DNA from: Alphaproteobacteria bacterium
GTDB taxonomy: Bacteria; Pseudomonadota; Alphaproteobacteria; Bin95
Direction: 5' to 3'
DNA length: 62,595 nt
Assembly: GCA_030833925.1 (NCBI GenBank)
Contig: JAURGE010000010.1
Coordinates: 1-62,595, forward strand
Positions within the stretch are counted from its first letter, which is position 1, and each line of letters starts with the position of its first letter. The translations under genes were made by a program, and so were the position numbers. Under the pieces are notes generated by a model that saw only the letters and a list, made by a program, of their open reading frames with translations, ran no database searches and was not told where the DNA came from. Below are positions 7,964-16,809 of this stretch, piece by piece.

Positions 7964-9511
7964 TCAAGATTTGACTTCTCGACCACGGAACTCTGCAATA
8001 GCCACGTCGATCCGGGCCACACCTATAACGTGCGCTAGCATGAGATAGATAAGGGCCCCTGCCACACACAGGCCAACAGCAGCAAAAAGTCTTATTAAGC
8101 CCGAGTATTCAAGCACAAATGGAGTGGCAAACTGAATAGTTATTGCCATTGCTATGGATGCAAATAGCATTCCTCCTATGCGAATTATCATGTCTCTACT
8201 CGGGCTGAACCAGCCTTTTTGCATTAGAATTTTCCCCAGCCAGATGGTTTGAAACCAACTTGCAAAGGTCGTGGCTAATGCCAAACCGACATGACCCAAA
8301 GGCCACATAAGGATGAGCCCGAGAACAACATTCATGCCCACGGAGAAGGCTGCTATTTTAGCCGGCGTTTTAGTGTCTTTTCTGGCAAAGAAAGCTGGCA
8401 CCAGCGTTTTTGTAAGGACAAAAGCTGGTAAACCCACCGCATAAGCAGTCAGAGCTGCTGCTGTTGCCTGTGCATCAGATTCGCTGAAGGCGCCATGTTC
8501 GAAAAGGGCTCGGGTAAGTGTTTCTGGGATTGAAATTGCTGTGGCTGCTGCAGGCAGGGTCAACCATAGACCAAGTTCTTGCGCTCGATTAAGCGATGCC
8601 TTTGCCGCAAACTCATTTCCTGCCCGTGTCTCTCTGGATATTTGAGGCAGAAGCGCAACGCCTATGCCTATACCAATAACCCCTAGCGGTAATTGATAAA
8701 GCCGGTCTGCGTAGTAAAGGTGGCTGATTGCTCCAGCCGCAAGTAGTGAAGCGAGTTGCGAGCCAACAACAATGTTTATCTGCGTTGCACTTGCCGCAAG
8801 CACTCCTGGCGCCATGAGCTTAAAGAGACGCTTAACTTCAGATGTCAGACGGGGCATCCGCAGGCGCAACTCATATCCTGCTTTTTTCGCGACAGTAAAA
8901 ACGAGAATGAGCTGTGCTAACCCTGCGAGTGTAACCGCTGCCGCGAGGACGTGTCCGGGAGTTTTGCCAAGATCTGCGAAAGCTGCGAGCGCAGTAATAG
9001 CAATGAGATTTAGAAGTATAGGTGCTGCAGCCGCTGCCCAGAAACTTCCTATCCCATTCAAAACAGCACCTGCCAGCGCTGTTAAAGTCATTAAACCAAG
9101 ATAAGGGAATGCCAGACGAGCCATATCAGTGGCCTGCTGGAATTGAACAGAATTTTCTAAAAAGCCTGGTGCAAGGACAATTATAAGACCCGGCATCATC
9201 AATTCAGCTAGCCCTGTTGCGAAGACAGCACCAATAAACACAATGGCCATAGCTTCTTGGGCAAAGTTGGCGGCAGATTTTGATCCTTCCTTCTCTAATT
9301 TTTCCGCAAAAAGCGGTGCAAAGGCGGCGTTGAAGGCGCCTTCAGCAAACAAGCGCCGAAAAAGATTTGGTAGGCGGAAAGCAGTGAAAAATGCATCAGC
9401 TACAGGCCCGGCGCCAAGCGTTGTGGCAATCATGAGGTCTCGGGCAAAACCGAGGATGCGACTAAGAAGGGTGTAGAAGCCAACAACAGCGGCCGAGCGG
9501 ACAATGTTCAT
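7964..9511 (-). CDS. murJ: Lipid II flippase MurJ
   Basis: MurJ (formerly MviN) is the multi-pass inner-membrane protein that flips the peptidoglycan precursor lipid II. The 515-residue protein has about fourteen hydrophobic segments and the family's N-terminal blocks: SRILGFARDLMIA (about 17-29), GPVADAFFTAFRLPNLFRRL (about 35-54) and the FAEGAFNAAFAPLF block. I place the start at ATG 9511 (MNIVRSAAVV), where related proteins begin and a GGAAG lies upstream; ATG 9523 is an alternative that adds four residues. It is followed by trpS. There is no extra domain or break. Confidence 0.96.
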   Translation of the reverse strand: MNIVRSAAVVGFYTLLSRILGFARDLMIATTLGAGPVADAFFTAFRLPNLFRRLFAEGAFNAAFAPLFAEKLEKEGSKSAANFAQEAMAIVFIGAVFATGLAELMMPGLIIVLAPGFLENSVQFQQATDMARLAFPYLGLMTLTALAGAVLNGIGSFWAAAAAPILLNLIAITALAAFADLGKTPGHVLAAAVTLAGLAQLILVFTVAKKAGYELRLRMPRLTSEVKRLFKLMAPGVLAASATQINIVVGSQLASLLAAGAISHLYYADRLYQLPLGVIGIGIGVALLPQISRETRAGNEFAAKASLNRAQELGLWLTLPAAATAISIPETLTRALFEHGAFSESDAQATAAALTAYAVGLPAFVLTKTLVPAFFARKDTKTPAKIAAFSVGMNVVLGLILMWPLGHVGLALATTFASWFQTIWLGKILMQKGWFSPSRDMIIRIGGMLFASIAMAITIQFATPFVLEYSGLIRLFAAVGLCVAGALIYLMLAHVIGVARIDVAIAEFRGREVKS

Positions 9512-9523
9512 GAGAACTTCCAT

Positions 9524-9849
9524 ACCCTTTTTTTATGATAACTGAAATCTTTAGAATTGCGTGGTGATACGGGTGCCGCCGCAGTGTCTTGAGGACCGAT
9601 TAAATAAAGATGGTTATTTTTTGGGTCAAAAAGTCTTGGTTAAAATCCAGTTGAGTAATTTTGATGGAGATAGTGGTTTCATCTAAGTTAGGGTCATTTC
9701 AAAGCCACTTCTGTTGACAATCCGTTGGAGGTGTCTTACTGCGCCGTCTTATTCCTGACGATGTGGGTCTTTCAACGCAATGACCCCGGCCCGATTTTAG
9801 ATCGGGCCTATCGGGACAAGAAAAAACATTTCGAAGTGGAAATAGCCAC
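9524..9849 (+). promoter_or_regulatory. Upstream region of rpsD and murJ, no gene seen
   Basis: This 326-bp divergent stretch holds no convincing coding frame; a frame running into rpsD from 9725 is a shadow. It must contain the promoters for murJ (leftward) and rpsD (rightward). A TTGACA at 9714-9719 with a weak TTACTG-like box near 9736 is a candidate promoter for rpsD, and a perfect stem-loop lies at 9788-9808. The boxes are only suggestive. Confidence 0.4.
9788..9808 (+). promoter_or_regulatory. Perfect stem-loop in the rpsD leader
   Basis: GGCCCGAT and ATCGGGCC form an uninterrupted eight-base-pair stem with a five-base loop. It lies 41 bases before the rpsD start codon and is not followed by a T run, so it does not look like an intrinsic terminator. 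Ribosomal protein S4 controls its own synthesis in other bacteria by binding leader RNA, so a regulatory role is possible but unproven. Confidence 0.5.
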
Positions 9850-10464
9850 ATGGCAAAACGCGAAAACGCGAAATATAAGATTGACCGTCGTCTCGGTGTT
9901 AACCTTTGGGGACGGCCCAAAAGCCCGATTAACAAGAGAGAATATGGTCCTGGCCAACACGGTCAGCGGCGCAAAAAGCTATCAGATTTCGGTGTGCAGC
10001 TTAGGATGAAGCAGCAACTTAAGGGTTACTACGGTAGTATCTCTGAGAAGCAATTCAGCCGCTATTATCAAGAAGCTGTTCGTCGTAAGGGTGACACTGG
10101 CGAGAACCTCATTGAGATCTTGGAACGTCGCCTCGACGCAGTTGTTTATCGGATGAAATTCGTCCCAACGGTATTCTCAGCGCGTCAGATCGTTAACCAT
10201 GGCCACATCCGCGTTAATGGCAAACGCGTTAATATACCCTCCTATCAGGTTCGCGATGGAGACGTGATAGAGCTAGGTGATAAGGCTAAGACTATGGCGT
10301 TAGTGCTAGAGGCAATTCAGTCCTCTGAGCGCGATACTCCTGATTACGTTGAGGTCGACTACAATGCCCTCAAGGGCTCTTTTATTCGTGGTCCGAAGCT
10401 TGCAGATGTGCCATATGCCGCTCAAATGCAGCCCAACCTCGTCGTCGAGTACTACTCGCGCTAA
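9850..10464 (+). CDS. rpsD: 30S ribosomal protein S4
   Basis: S4 is a primary 16S rRNA-binding protein of the small subunit. The 204-residue sequence is typical for Alphaproteobacteria: it opens [16 protein letters not shown], has [18 protein letters not shown] (about 29-46), and carries an S4 RNA-binding domain with RLDAVVYRM and [15 protein letters not shown] (about 92-128). It stands alone, away from the alpha operon, as is usual in this class. A hairpin lies in its leader and another GC-rich hairpin follows the stop codon. ATG 9850 follows a GAAGTGGAAATA stretch. Confidence 0.98.
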   Translation: MAKRENAKYKIDRRLGVNLWGRPKSPINKREYGPGQHGQRRKKLSDFGVQLRMKQQLKGYYGSISEKQFSRYYQEAVRRKGDTGENLIEILERRLDAVVYRMKFVPTVFSARQIVNHGHIRVNGKRVNIPSYQVRDGDVIELGDKAKTMALVLEAIQSSERDTPDYVEVDYNALKGSFIRGPKLADVPYAAQMQPNLVVEYYSR

Positions 10465-10488
10465 CTGATCATCATTCTAACAATGTTA

Positions 10489-10519
10489 CGGCCCGCCCTC
10501 CAATTTTGAGGGCGGCCGT
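10489..10519 (+). terminator. GC-rich hairpin between rpsD and ndk
   Basis: CGCCCTC and GAGGGCG pair across the loop CAATTTT, and outer CGGC/GCCG bases extend the stem with a bulged C. The following TCTGTGTTT is only a weak T tract, so this may be a partial terminator or processing site limiting read-through from rpsD into ndk, which starts 21 bases later. Confidence 0.65.
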
Positions 10520-10540
10520 CTGTGTTTAAGGAGCAGTCAT

Positions 10541-10963
10541 ATGGCTACCCAGCGTACTCTTTCAATTATCAAACCCGACGCCACTCGCAGAAATTTAACC
10601 GGAAAAATTAATTCTCTCTTCGAGGAAAAAGGCCTCCGGATTGTCGCACAGAGGCGTCTTCAATTGACCCGGGCTCAGGCAGAAGGGTTTTATGCTGTGC
10701 ATAAAGATAGACCCTTCTTTAATGATCTCTGCGAGTTCATGATTTCGGGGCCTGTTGTAGTTCAGGTTTTGGAGGGTGAAAACGCTGTTCAGGCAAACCG
10801 AGATATTATGGGTGCTACTAACCCAGCAAATGCAAACGCTGGAACGATCCGAAAAGAATTCGGAGAGTCTATAGAAGCTAATTCTGTGCATGGCTCAGAC
10901 TCTGAAGAGAACGCTTCTATAGAAATCGGATTTTTCTTCAGTCAGCTAGAAATCGTTGGATAA
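10541..10963 (+). CDS. ndk: Nucleoside diphosphate kinase
   Basis: Ndk moves the gamma phosphate from ATP to nucleoside diphosphates through a phosphohistidine. The 140-residue protein has the normal length, the ATP-site IIKPDA motif at residues 9-14, and the catalytic His117 in NSVHGSDS. A good ribosome-binding site (AAGGAG) lies nine bases before ATG 10541. It is flanked by a hairpin on each side, so it may be transcribed partly with rpsD and partly alone. Confidence 0.98.
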   Translation: MATQRTLSIIKPDATRRNLTGKINSLFEEKGLRIVAQRRLQLTRAQAEGFYAVHKDRPFFNDLCEFMISGPVVVQVLEGENAVQANRDIMGATNPANANAGTIRKEFGESIEANSVHGSDSEENASIEIGFFFSQLEIVG

Positions 10964-10998
10964 CGACTGCAGTTGATTTAGTTTTTTATGGTCAAAGA

Positions 10999-11038
10999 GG
11001 GCGCGTCTGCATCAAGGTAGGCGCGCCCTTTTGCTTTT
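10999..11038 (+). terminator. Rho-independent terminator after ndk
   Basis: GGGCGCG (10999-11005) pairs with CGCGCCC (11022-11028) and is directly followed by TTTTGCTTTT. Position 36 bp after the ndk stop and the T-rich tail make this a convincing intrinsic terminator for the ndk transcript. Confidence 0.85.
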
Positions 11039-11186
11039 GGCTCAGTTTAATCTAGAAGACGCAAAGTTAAGTGTCTCGGTGGAAGAATCTTAACGTAAAG
11101 GTTAGGTCTCGAAAAATTCATTAGTATTTGGCGGATTTTCTCTTCAAAAAATAGCTTGTTTTCCTGACAACAGAGAGCTTCGCGCA

Positions 11187-12464
11187 ATGTCTCATCAAAA
11201 TGTTGTCCCATTCCGAGAAGCAGTTTCGGTTTGGTTACGCATTGGAATTCTGAGTTTCGGTGGCCCAGCTGCGCAGATTGCGCTTATGCACAATGTGGTG
11301 GTTGAGGAAAAACGCTGGCTTTCTGAGAAAAATTATCTGAGTGCTTTAGGTTTTTGCATGATGTTGCCTGGCCCTGAAGCAATGCAGCTTGCGACTTATA
11401 TAGGATGGCGGTTGCATGGTGTTCTTGGGGGGCTTGCAGCGGGCATTCTTTTCGTGATGCCAGGGGCACTTATCGTCCTCAGCTTCGCTATTGCATACGT
11501 TCTCGTAGGCGAGTCTTCTACTTTTGCAGCAATATTTTTTGGGATTAAGTCGGCAGTCCTGGCAATTGTCTTAGACGCCTTGATTAGGGTTGGACGAAGA
11601 TCACTTCAGAGCCAGGCGCATTGGTGCTTAGCCGCATTAGGTTTCACCAGTCTTTTTTTCTTCGATTTGCCGTTTCCAATTGTTATCTTAACGGCCGCTT
11701 TTTGGGGTTTTTGGCGTGGCGCTGACTCCGAACTCCAGACTGGTTTACCAAACTCTTTCCCACCAAATTTTAGCCAGATTAGCAGAACGATTCTGGTGTG
11801 GGGTGGACTGTGGCTTGCGCCTCTACTTTTGCTCTGGTTGATGATCCCAGAACATATTTTGGTTGATGTAGCCGCGTTCTTTTCAATGTTGGCAGTGACA
11901 ACCTTCGGTGGAGCATACGCGGTACTTGCTTATATGGCTCAGGAGGCAGTCAATTCACAAGGCTGGTTGACTGCTGGGCAGATGATGGACGGGCTTGGAC
12001 TGGCGGAAACCACCCCTGGACCTCTCATCCTAGTTACTGAGTTTGTAGGATTTATGGCGGGTTTCAGCATTGGTGGTGTTACCTTAGGCATCTTATCCGC
12101 CGTTGTTACTCTATGGGTGACCTTTGTACCTTGCTTTCTTTGGATATTTGCTGGTGCGCCGTACATCGATTTTGTTGCATCTCGTCCCTCTCTAGCAGGT
12201 GCATTATCGGGCATCACAGCGGCTGTTGTTGGAGTAATATTAAACCTGTCACTTTGGTTTGCGTTGCACGTGCTATTCACGGACATTGTCCGGATTGATC
12301 ATGGGGTTTTAGGTATTTGGACCCCAGCGCTGAACTCGTTCGACAGTCATGCAGCACTTTTGGTGATTCTAGCGGGAATATTGTTGTTTTTCTTTAAACA
12401 GAATGTGTTGAAGGTTTTAGTGGCTACGACCGCTGTTTCTGTAGCCTTGTCTTTCTTCGCTTGA
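11187..12464 (+). CDS. chrA: Chromate transporter (CHR family)
   Basis: The 425-residue membrane protein has two homologous halves, as in long-chain CHR proteins that export chromate. The first half shows RIGILSFGGPAAQIALMH (about 17-34), the EEKRWLSEKNYL stretch and the MLPGPEAMQLATYIGW motif (about 58-73); the second repeats FGGAYAVLAYM (about 240) and the ETTPGPLILV motif (about 273). About ten to twelve hydrophobic segments are visible. Whether chromate is the physiological substrate is uncertain, since many family members are untested. The gene stands alone after the ndk terminator and faces the small oxidase gene at 12565. Confidence 0.93.
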   Translation: MSHQNVVPFREAVSVWLRIGILSFGGPAAQIALMHNVVVEEKRWLSEKNYLSALGFCMMLPGPEAMQLATYIGWRLHGVLGGLAAGILFVMPGALIVLSFAIAYVLVGESSTFAAIFFGIKSAVLAIVLDALIRVGRRSLQSQAHWCLAALGFTSLFFFDLPFPIVILTAAFWGFWRGADSELQTGLPNSFPPNFSQISRTILVWGGLWLAPLLLLWLMIPEHILVDVAAFFSMLAVTTFGGAYAVLAYMAQEAVNSQGWLTAGQMMDGLGLAETTPGPLILVTEFVGFMAGFSIGGVTLGILSAVVTLWVTFVPCFLWIFAGAPYIDFVASRPSLAGALSGITAAVVGVILNLSLWFALHVLFTDIVRIDHGVLGIWTPALNSFDSHAALLVILAGILLFFFKQNVLKVLVATTAVSVALSFFA

Positions 12465-12564
12465 TCAGGCGATCAAAATTAACGGCTTAATACACCGTTA
12501 TAGTCCCCGATTGTTTCATCGGCGACTTCAACTCAGAAATAAGGTTTAAAGTTCTCAGGATGGC

Positions 12565-12690
12565 TTAGAGCAGGAAAACTGCCATAAGGATTAGCAGCCC
12601 TGCCACACCTATAGTTGCGACTGTTGTCATTTTGGTGAAATGGATCCAACCGGCTCGACGAACGTCTGCGTCTGCATCAAAATCAACCAT
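12565..12690 (-). CDS. aa3-type cytochrome c oxidase subunit IV-like small membrane protein
   Basis: This 41-residue gene has ATG at 12690 preceded by GGGAG nine bases upstream. The product has an acidic N-terminus (MVDFDADADVRRAG), a WIHFTKMTTVA junction and a single C-terminal hydrophobic helix ending MAVFLL. This layout matches the short bacterial aa3-type cytochrome c oxidase subunit IV family, a single-helix accessory subunit typical of Alphaproteobacteria. It lies 32 bp before purN in reverse orientation order (purM, purN, then this gene), so it could be read from the purMN transcript. The assignment is by pattern over a very short sequence and should be held as probable. Confidence 0.62.
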   Translation of the reverse strand: MVDFDADADVRRAGWIHFTKMTTVATIGVAGLLILMAVFLL

Positions 12691-12722
12691 CTTATACTCC
12701 CAAACTAACTGTTAGTTGCATG

Positions 12723-13373
12723 TTATACAGAGCGTTTAGTGGTCGGCAAATAGTATGATGCTTCGTCCTCGATTCCTTCAATACTTACCGACCCATTTTT
12801 TATAAGTATTTTGCCCTCTGCGATCCAGCGAACTGCACGAACATAAATCTCGTGTTCGGCTTGCAGGACACGATCAGCCAATGAGTTTGCATCATCATTG
12901 GCGAGAATGGGTGTTGTTGCCTGAATGATTATTGGTCCTTCGTCCATCTCGGCTGAAACAAAATGGACTGTTGCCCCGGCAAAGCGACAGCCAGCTTCTA
13001 TTGCCCTTTCATGTGTGTGTAAGCCGGGAAAGGATGGCAATAGTGAAGGGTGAATGTTGATTGCTTTCCCGGCCCATCGCTCCGTAAATTTTGGGGTTAA
13101 GACGCGCATAAAACCGGCAAGGCACACAAGTTCGACGCCGGCATTTTGAAGCGCGTTTGTGAGTTCGTCTTCAAAGCTTTCACGATCTTTAAAGGCCTTA
13201 TGATCAATAGTTTGACTGTTAAGACGAGCTTTTATTGCGCGCTCCAAGCCAGCTGCATCGGGCCGATTACTTATTACGAGGGCTATTTCCGCTGGAAAAT
13301 CAGGGTTGGCGCAAGCGTCGATAAGAGCTTGTAAATTTGAGCCCCGGCCAGAAATCAGGACCCCAAGTTTCAT
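12723..13373 (-). CDS. purN: Phosphoribosylglycinamide formyltransferase
   Basis: PurN adds the first formyl group in purine synthesis, using 10-formyltetrahydrofolate and glycinamide ribonucleotide. The 216-residue protein has the phosphate-binding SGRGSNLQAL loop (8-17), the catalytic NIHPSLLPSFPG region (about 105-116, with the conserved Asn and His) and the aspartate in AEMDEGPIIIQ (about 143). ATG 13373 overlaps the purM stop by four bases, indicating translational coupling with the following step-partner gene. Length and motifs are normal. Confidence 0.97.
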   Translation of the reverse strand: MKLGVLISGRGSNLQALIDACANPDFPAEIALVISNRPDAAGLERAIKARLNSQTIDHKAFKDRESFEDELTNALQNAGVELVCLAGFMRVLTPKFTERWAGKAINIHPSLLPSFPGLHTHERAIEAGCRFAGATVHFVSAEMDEGPIIIQATTPILANDDANSLADRVLQAEHEIYVRAVRWIAEGKILIKNGSVSIEGIEDEASYYLPTTKRSV

Positions 13374-14440
13374 CTTTGGAACCGATCCATGCCATCCAGG
13401 CGAACCGCGGGACCATCCCCCCGCGCAACAATCTGCCCTCCTATAACTACATCGTTGGCGCCTAGGCTAGCCAATAGTTTTAATGCCTCATCGACCTGAT
13501 CTGCTGGGGTATAGATAAGGAGGCCGGCTCCACAGTTGAAGGTTCGAGCCATGTCAAAAGCAGATATCTTACCGGCTTGAGCTAACCATGGAAAAAGCGG
13601 GTCAGCGGGCAGTGCTCCAAGATCGAATTCCATCGCGAGGTCTTTGGGAAATGCACGAGGCGGATTTTCAATTAGTCCGCCACCAGTGATGTGCGCCATC
13701 CCATGAGCCAGGCCATTTCGTGCCAGTGCGACCGCTTCGCGAGCATATATCCGCGTTGGTGTAAGAAGGGCCGCACCAAGTGTCTTTTCGGGCGCAAAGG
13801 GAGCTGGGTCATAATAGTTTAGACCCGAAATTTCTACTACACGGCGCACAAGGGAATAGCCGTTAGAGTGAACACCGCTTGATGGTATTGCTAATACTGC
13901 ATCACCTTCTCGAACAGCTGTTCCGTCTACAAATCCTCCACGCTCAACAGCGCCAACAGCAAAGCCAGCAAGATCATACCTGCCGACGGGATAAACACCT
14001 GGCATTTCAGCTGTCTCACCGCCTATCAGAGCGCAGCCAGCAAGTTTGCAGCCCGTTGCTATACCTTCAATCACTTCTGAAGCTTGATCCACATCAAGCT
14101 TTCCAGTTGCAAAGTAATCCAGGAAAAATAGCGGCTCGGCTCCTTGTGTTGCCAAGTCATTAACGCACATTGCGACTAGATCTGTGCCGATGCCCTTGTG
14201 GTCTCCTAGTATCTCTGCGATGAGAAGCTTAGTCCCCACTCCATCGGTTGCTGCCACCAAAATTGGATCTGAATAGCCAGCTGCCTTTAGATCAAAGGCT
14301 GCACCAAACCCTCCTAAAGCTGCGCCAGTGCCGGCGCGGGCTGTTGCTTTAGCAGCGGGAGAAATTCTGGAAACGAGAGCGTCGCCAGCCGCGATATCAA
14401 CACCGGCTTGTTTATATGCGTCGTCGCCATTCTCTGTCAT
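13370..14440 (-). CDS. purM: Phosphoribosylformylglycinamidine cyclo-ligase
   Basis: PurM closes the imidazole ring to make aminoimidazole ribonucleotide. I use ATG 14440 (MTENGDDAYKQAGVDI), which gives 356 residues, the usual family length; the frame stays open 36 codons further upstream but those codons do not look like protein. Signature blocks are the glycine-rich GTGAALGGFGAAFDL near residue 36, ATDGVGTKL near 64 and ALIGGETAEMPGVY near 134. It is co-transcribed with purN and divergent from the DUF2066 gene at 14563, leaving about 120 bp for both promoters. Confidence 0.97.
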   Translation of the reverse strand: MTENGDDAYKQAGVDIAAGDALVSRISPAAKATARAGTGAALGGFGAAFDLKAAGYSDPILVAATDGVGTKLLIAEILGDHKGIGTDLVAMCVNDLATQGAEPLFFLDYFATGKLDVDQASEVIEGIATGCKLAGCALIGGETAEMPGVYPVGRYDLAGFAVGAVERGGFVDGTAVREGDAVLAIPSSGVHSNGYSLVRRVVEISGLNYYDPAPFAPEKTLGAALLTPTRIYAREAVALARNGLAHGMAHITGGGLIENPPRAFPKDLAMEFDLGALPADPLFPWLAQAGKISAFDMARTFNCGAGLLIYTPADQVDEALKLLASLGANDVVIGGQIVARGDGPAVRLDGMDRFQR

Positions 14441-14562
14441 GTTAGACCCGTCTATATTTTGATTTAGGGAAAACAACTGTCTGACTGAGGCAATACCTGT
14501 CGTGCGAGCTTCGCGCAACGACACGTTGACATTATTGCGCTGGATCATTTAGGGGAACGTGG

Positions 14563-15672
14563 ATGCAATGGATAGTCCCTGCAGTTTTTTTTGCGATGGC
14601 GTGGGTTATTTTCCCGCGCTGTGCAACCGCTTCCGATCCTTACACTGTATCTGCGATATCTGTTGACTTGACGAGAGAAACCTCTGCAATCGCTCGCCAA
14701 GAAGCGATTGAAAGTGCTCATACCCAAGCATTCAATCGCCTGTTCAAACGTCTTTCATTTTCTAGAGAGACTGAACGTTTACCTGAGATAACGTATTCAC
14801 TGGCTGCAGATTTAACCGCTGGTCTTAAGATTGATGACGAAGTCACTTCCGAAACTCGTTATGCGGCTGAAATTACTATTTCTTTCATCCCTGAGCAGGT
14901 TCGTAAGTTATTTCAAGAACGTGACATTGAGTTCGTAGATAAGGCAGCACCACAGATTGTGGTGGTGCCGGTTTTTGCCCGTGCTGGGGCGCTATCGCTT
15001 TGGGAGCAGAATAATCCATGGCGAGCATCTTGGTCATTTATCAAGGGATATGATGGCCTTACCCCGGTGATACTGCCGAAAGGTGATTTAGTAGATTTGG
15101 GTTCCTTATCTGCCCTCCAGGCGGCTGAACGTAACCAGCAGCGGCTTTCGGCACTGGCTGCACGCTATGGAGCGGCAGGGGTGCTCCTAGCACAAGCAAC
15201 CTACTGGATTGACTTCGAGACCGGGAACCCGCGCCTTGATGTGGCGGTGGAAGTGCTAGGCGACGGTCCAGCTTTAGATCGGTTTAAGTATTCAAAAACA
15301 GGCACATTTGCTTCATCTCCTGAAGAACTTTTTAAGGATGCTGCTAATGCGGTCATGGAAGAGCTAGATGGCGTCTGGAAGCGTAAGTCTACTAGCTTGG
15401 GTGCTTCACAAAAAACCACCCTTGTTGTGGATTACCAGATCACCAACATCACTGATTTCGGGGATGTGAGGCGCAGGTTAGATGCTTTGCCTAATGTAAC
15501 GCGACAAGAACTTTTAGCACTTTCAAAAGACCGAGCTCGTCTCCGTATTTTCTTCGACGGGACGTCTGAGGCAATTCGTACTAGTATTGCTAAACAGAAT
15601 ATGGACCTTGTACCAGCGGGTCCTGGTGGCCAAGTGGATTGGGTACTTATAGCAGCGCCAAAGCGTGATTAG
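14563..15672 (+). CDS. DUF2066 domain-containing exported protein
   Basis: The 369-residue product starts with a likely signal peptide (MQWIVPAVFFAMAWVIFPRCATA), suggesting export to the periplasm. The rest matches the DUF2066 layout: an N-terminal ASDPYTVSAISVDLT strand, an EAIESAHTQAFNRLFKRL helix and the RYAAEITISFIPEQVRKLF block at about residues 106-124. The function of DUF2066 is unknown. It is usually found just before an AI-2E-family permease and hdaA in Alphaproteobacteria, as here, with only 15 bp to the permease gene. A link to that permease is plausible but not shown. Confidence 0.88.
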   Translation: MQWIVPAVFFAMAWVIFPRCATASDPYTVSAISVDLTRETSAIARQEAIESAHTQAFNRLFKRLSFSRETERLPEITYSLAADLTAGLKIDDEVTSETRYAAEITISFIPEQVRKLFQERDIEFVDKAAPQIVVVPVFARAGALSLWEQNNPWRASWSFIKGYDGLTPVILPKGDLVDLGSLSALQAAERNQQRLSALAARYGAAGVLLAQATYWIDFETGNPRLDVAVEVLGDGPALDRFKYSKTGTFASSPEELFKDAANAVMEELDGVWKRKSTSLGASQKTTLVVDYQITNITDFGDVRRRLDALPNVTRQELLALSKDRARLRIFFDGTSEAIRTSIAKQNMDLVPAGPGGQVDWVLIAAPKRD

Positions 15673-15687
15673 AGGTAAGGCCAGGCA

Positions 15688-16809
15688 ATGATTAAAGACC
15701 AGAACCCTAAAGCCAATTTAATTCCGGTTTGGCGAAAATTTTTTACTTGGTTTCTGATCATAAGCGCCATGATCATTTTTTTGATGCTTTTCAAAGAAGT
15801 CTTGTTGCCATTTGTGGTTGGTCTTGCGGTGGCTTATTTTCTCGACCCGTGTGCCGATTGGCTGGAAGACCGGAAGGTACCGCGCTGGGCAGCGGCTACT
15901 CTCGTATTGATAGCATTTGCTCTGACTTTTCTGATGGTGGTCGTTTTGGCATTGCCATTACTACAAACTCAGTTTTCTGCCGCTGCGGAAGCAATGCCGC
16001 GATATGCTGAAAAAATTGAGCGTGGATTGGATGGCCTTTTATTATTTGCGTCAGAAACACTTCATGAAGGAGATGCGCAACGCATACGAGAAGCTGTGGG
16101 TGCTCAGGTTGGTAAAGGGGTGGAGGTTTTCGGCTCATTAATCCAAAGCATATTCAAGAGCGGTCTAGCGTTGGTTAATTTTTCAACGTTTCTTTTTGTT
16201 ACCCCCGTCGTTGCTTTTTACTTACTCAGAGATTGGGATCGTCTATTAGGCTGGCTTGATAGTCTTGTGCCTCGACGAATTGTGCCCACTGTCCGCCAGC
16301 AGGCAAAACTAATTGATGAAACACTGGCTGGGTTTGTTCGCGGTCAGGCCAGCGTTTGTGCCTTGTTGGGTCTCTTTTACGGTATTGGCTTGACGGCTGT
16401 CGGATTACAGTTTGGCTTCGTTGTTGGGGTCCTCGCTGGAATTTTAGCTTTCATCCCCTACGTAGGCTCAATTTTTGGCCTTTTTGTTAGTGTGGGTCTC
16501 GCCTTCGTTCAGTTTGATAGTCATTGGGATATCATCGCTGTCGCCGCAGTTTTCATAGTTGGTCAATTGCTTGAAGGAAATGTGCTAACACCAAAGCTTG
16601 TTGGTGGACGGATTGGCCTGCACCCTGTTTGGGTTATTTTTGCCCTTTTTGCTGGTGGGGCTCTACTGGGTTTCTTGGGTATGCTACTCGCGTTGCCAGT
16701 TGCAGCAGCGGTTGGTGTGCTCTTGCGTTTTGCAGTTGCAGAATATCTTAGAAGTCAGATTTATCTGGGCGATGATGATCAGCAACATGATGACGGAGAT
16801 CCGGCTTGA
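15688..16809 (+). CDS. AI-2E transporter family (PerM-like) membrane protein
   Basis: The 373-residue protein has the AI-2E/PerM layout: two early membrane segments (about 15-35 and 38-60, with LPFVVGLAVAYFLDP), a third near 72-95, a long periplasmic or cytoplasmic helical stretch, then several C-terminal segments including LAGILAFIPYVGSIFG (about 250-265) and EGNVLTPKLVGGRIGLHPVW (about 295-314), the family's most conserved part. Substrates in this family vary and are mostly unknown. Its stop overlaps the TTG start of hdaA, so the DUF2066, permease and hdaA genes form one operon. Confidence 0.93.
   Translation: MIKDQNPKANLIPVWRKFFTWFLIISAMIIFLMLFKEVLLPFVVGLAVAYFLDPCADWLEDRKVPRWAAATLVLIAFALTFLMVVVLALPLLQTQFSAAAEAMPRYAEKIERGLDGLLLFASETLHEGDAQRIREAVGAQVGKGVEVFGSLIQSIFKSGLALVNFSTFLFVTPVVAFYLLRDWDRLLGWLDSLVPRRIVPTVRQQAKLIDETLAGFVRGQASVCALLGLFYGIGLTAVGLQFGFVVGVLAGILAFIPYVGSIFGLFVSVGLAFVQFDSHWDIIAVAAVFIVGQLLEGNVLTPKLVGGRIGLHPVWVIFALFAGGALLGFLGMLLALPVAAAVGVLLRFAVAEYLRSQIYLGDDDQQHDDGDPA

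Noticed and set aside
9725-10009. A 94-codon open frame that enters rpsD from its leader
   Set aside because: It overlaps rpsD in another frame and its tail is a translation shadow of S4 codons; no motif, no homologue recognised.
12461-12500. Two short stems after chrA (TTGATC/GATCAA and TAACGG/CCGTTA)
   Set aside because: Both have six-base arms and no T run after them, so neither meets the standard for a terminator.
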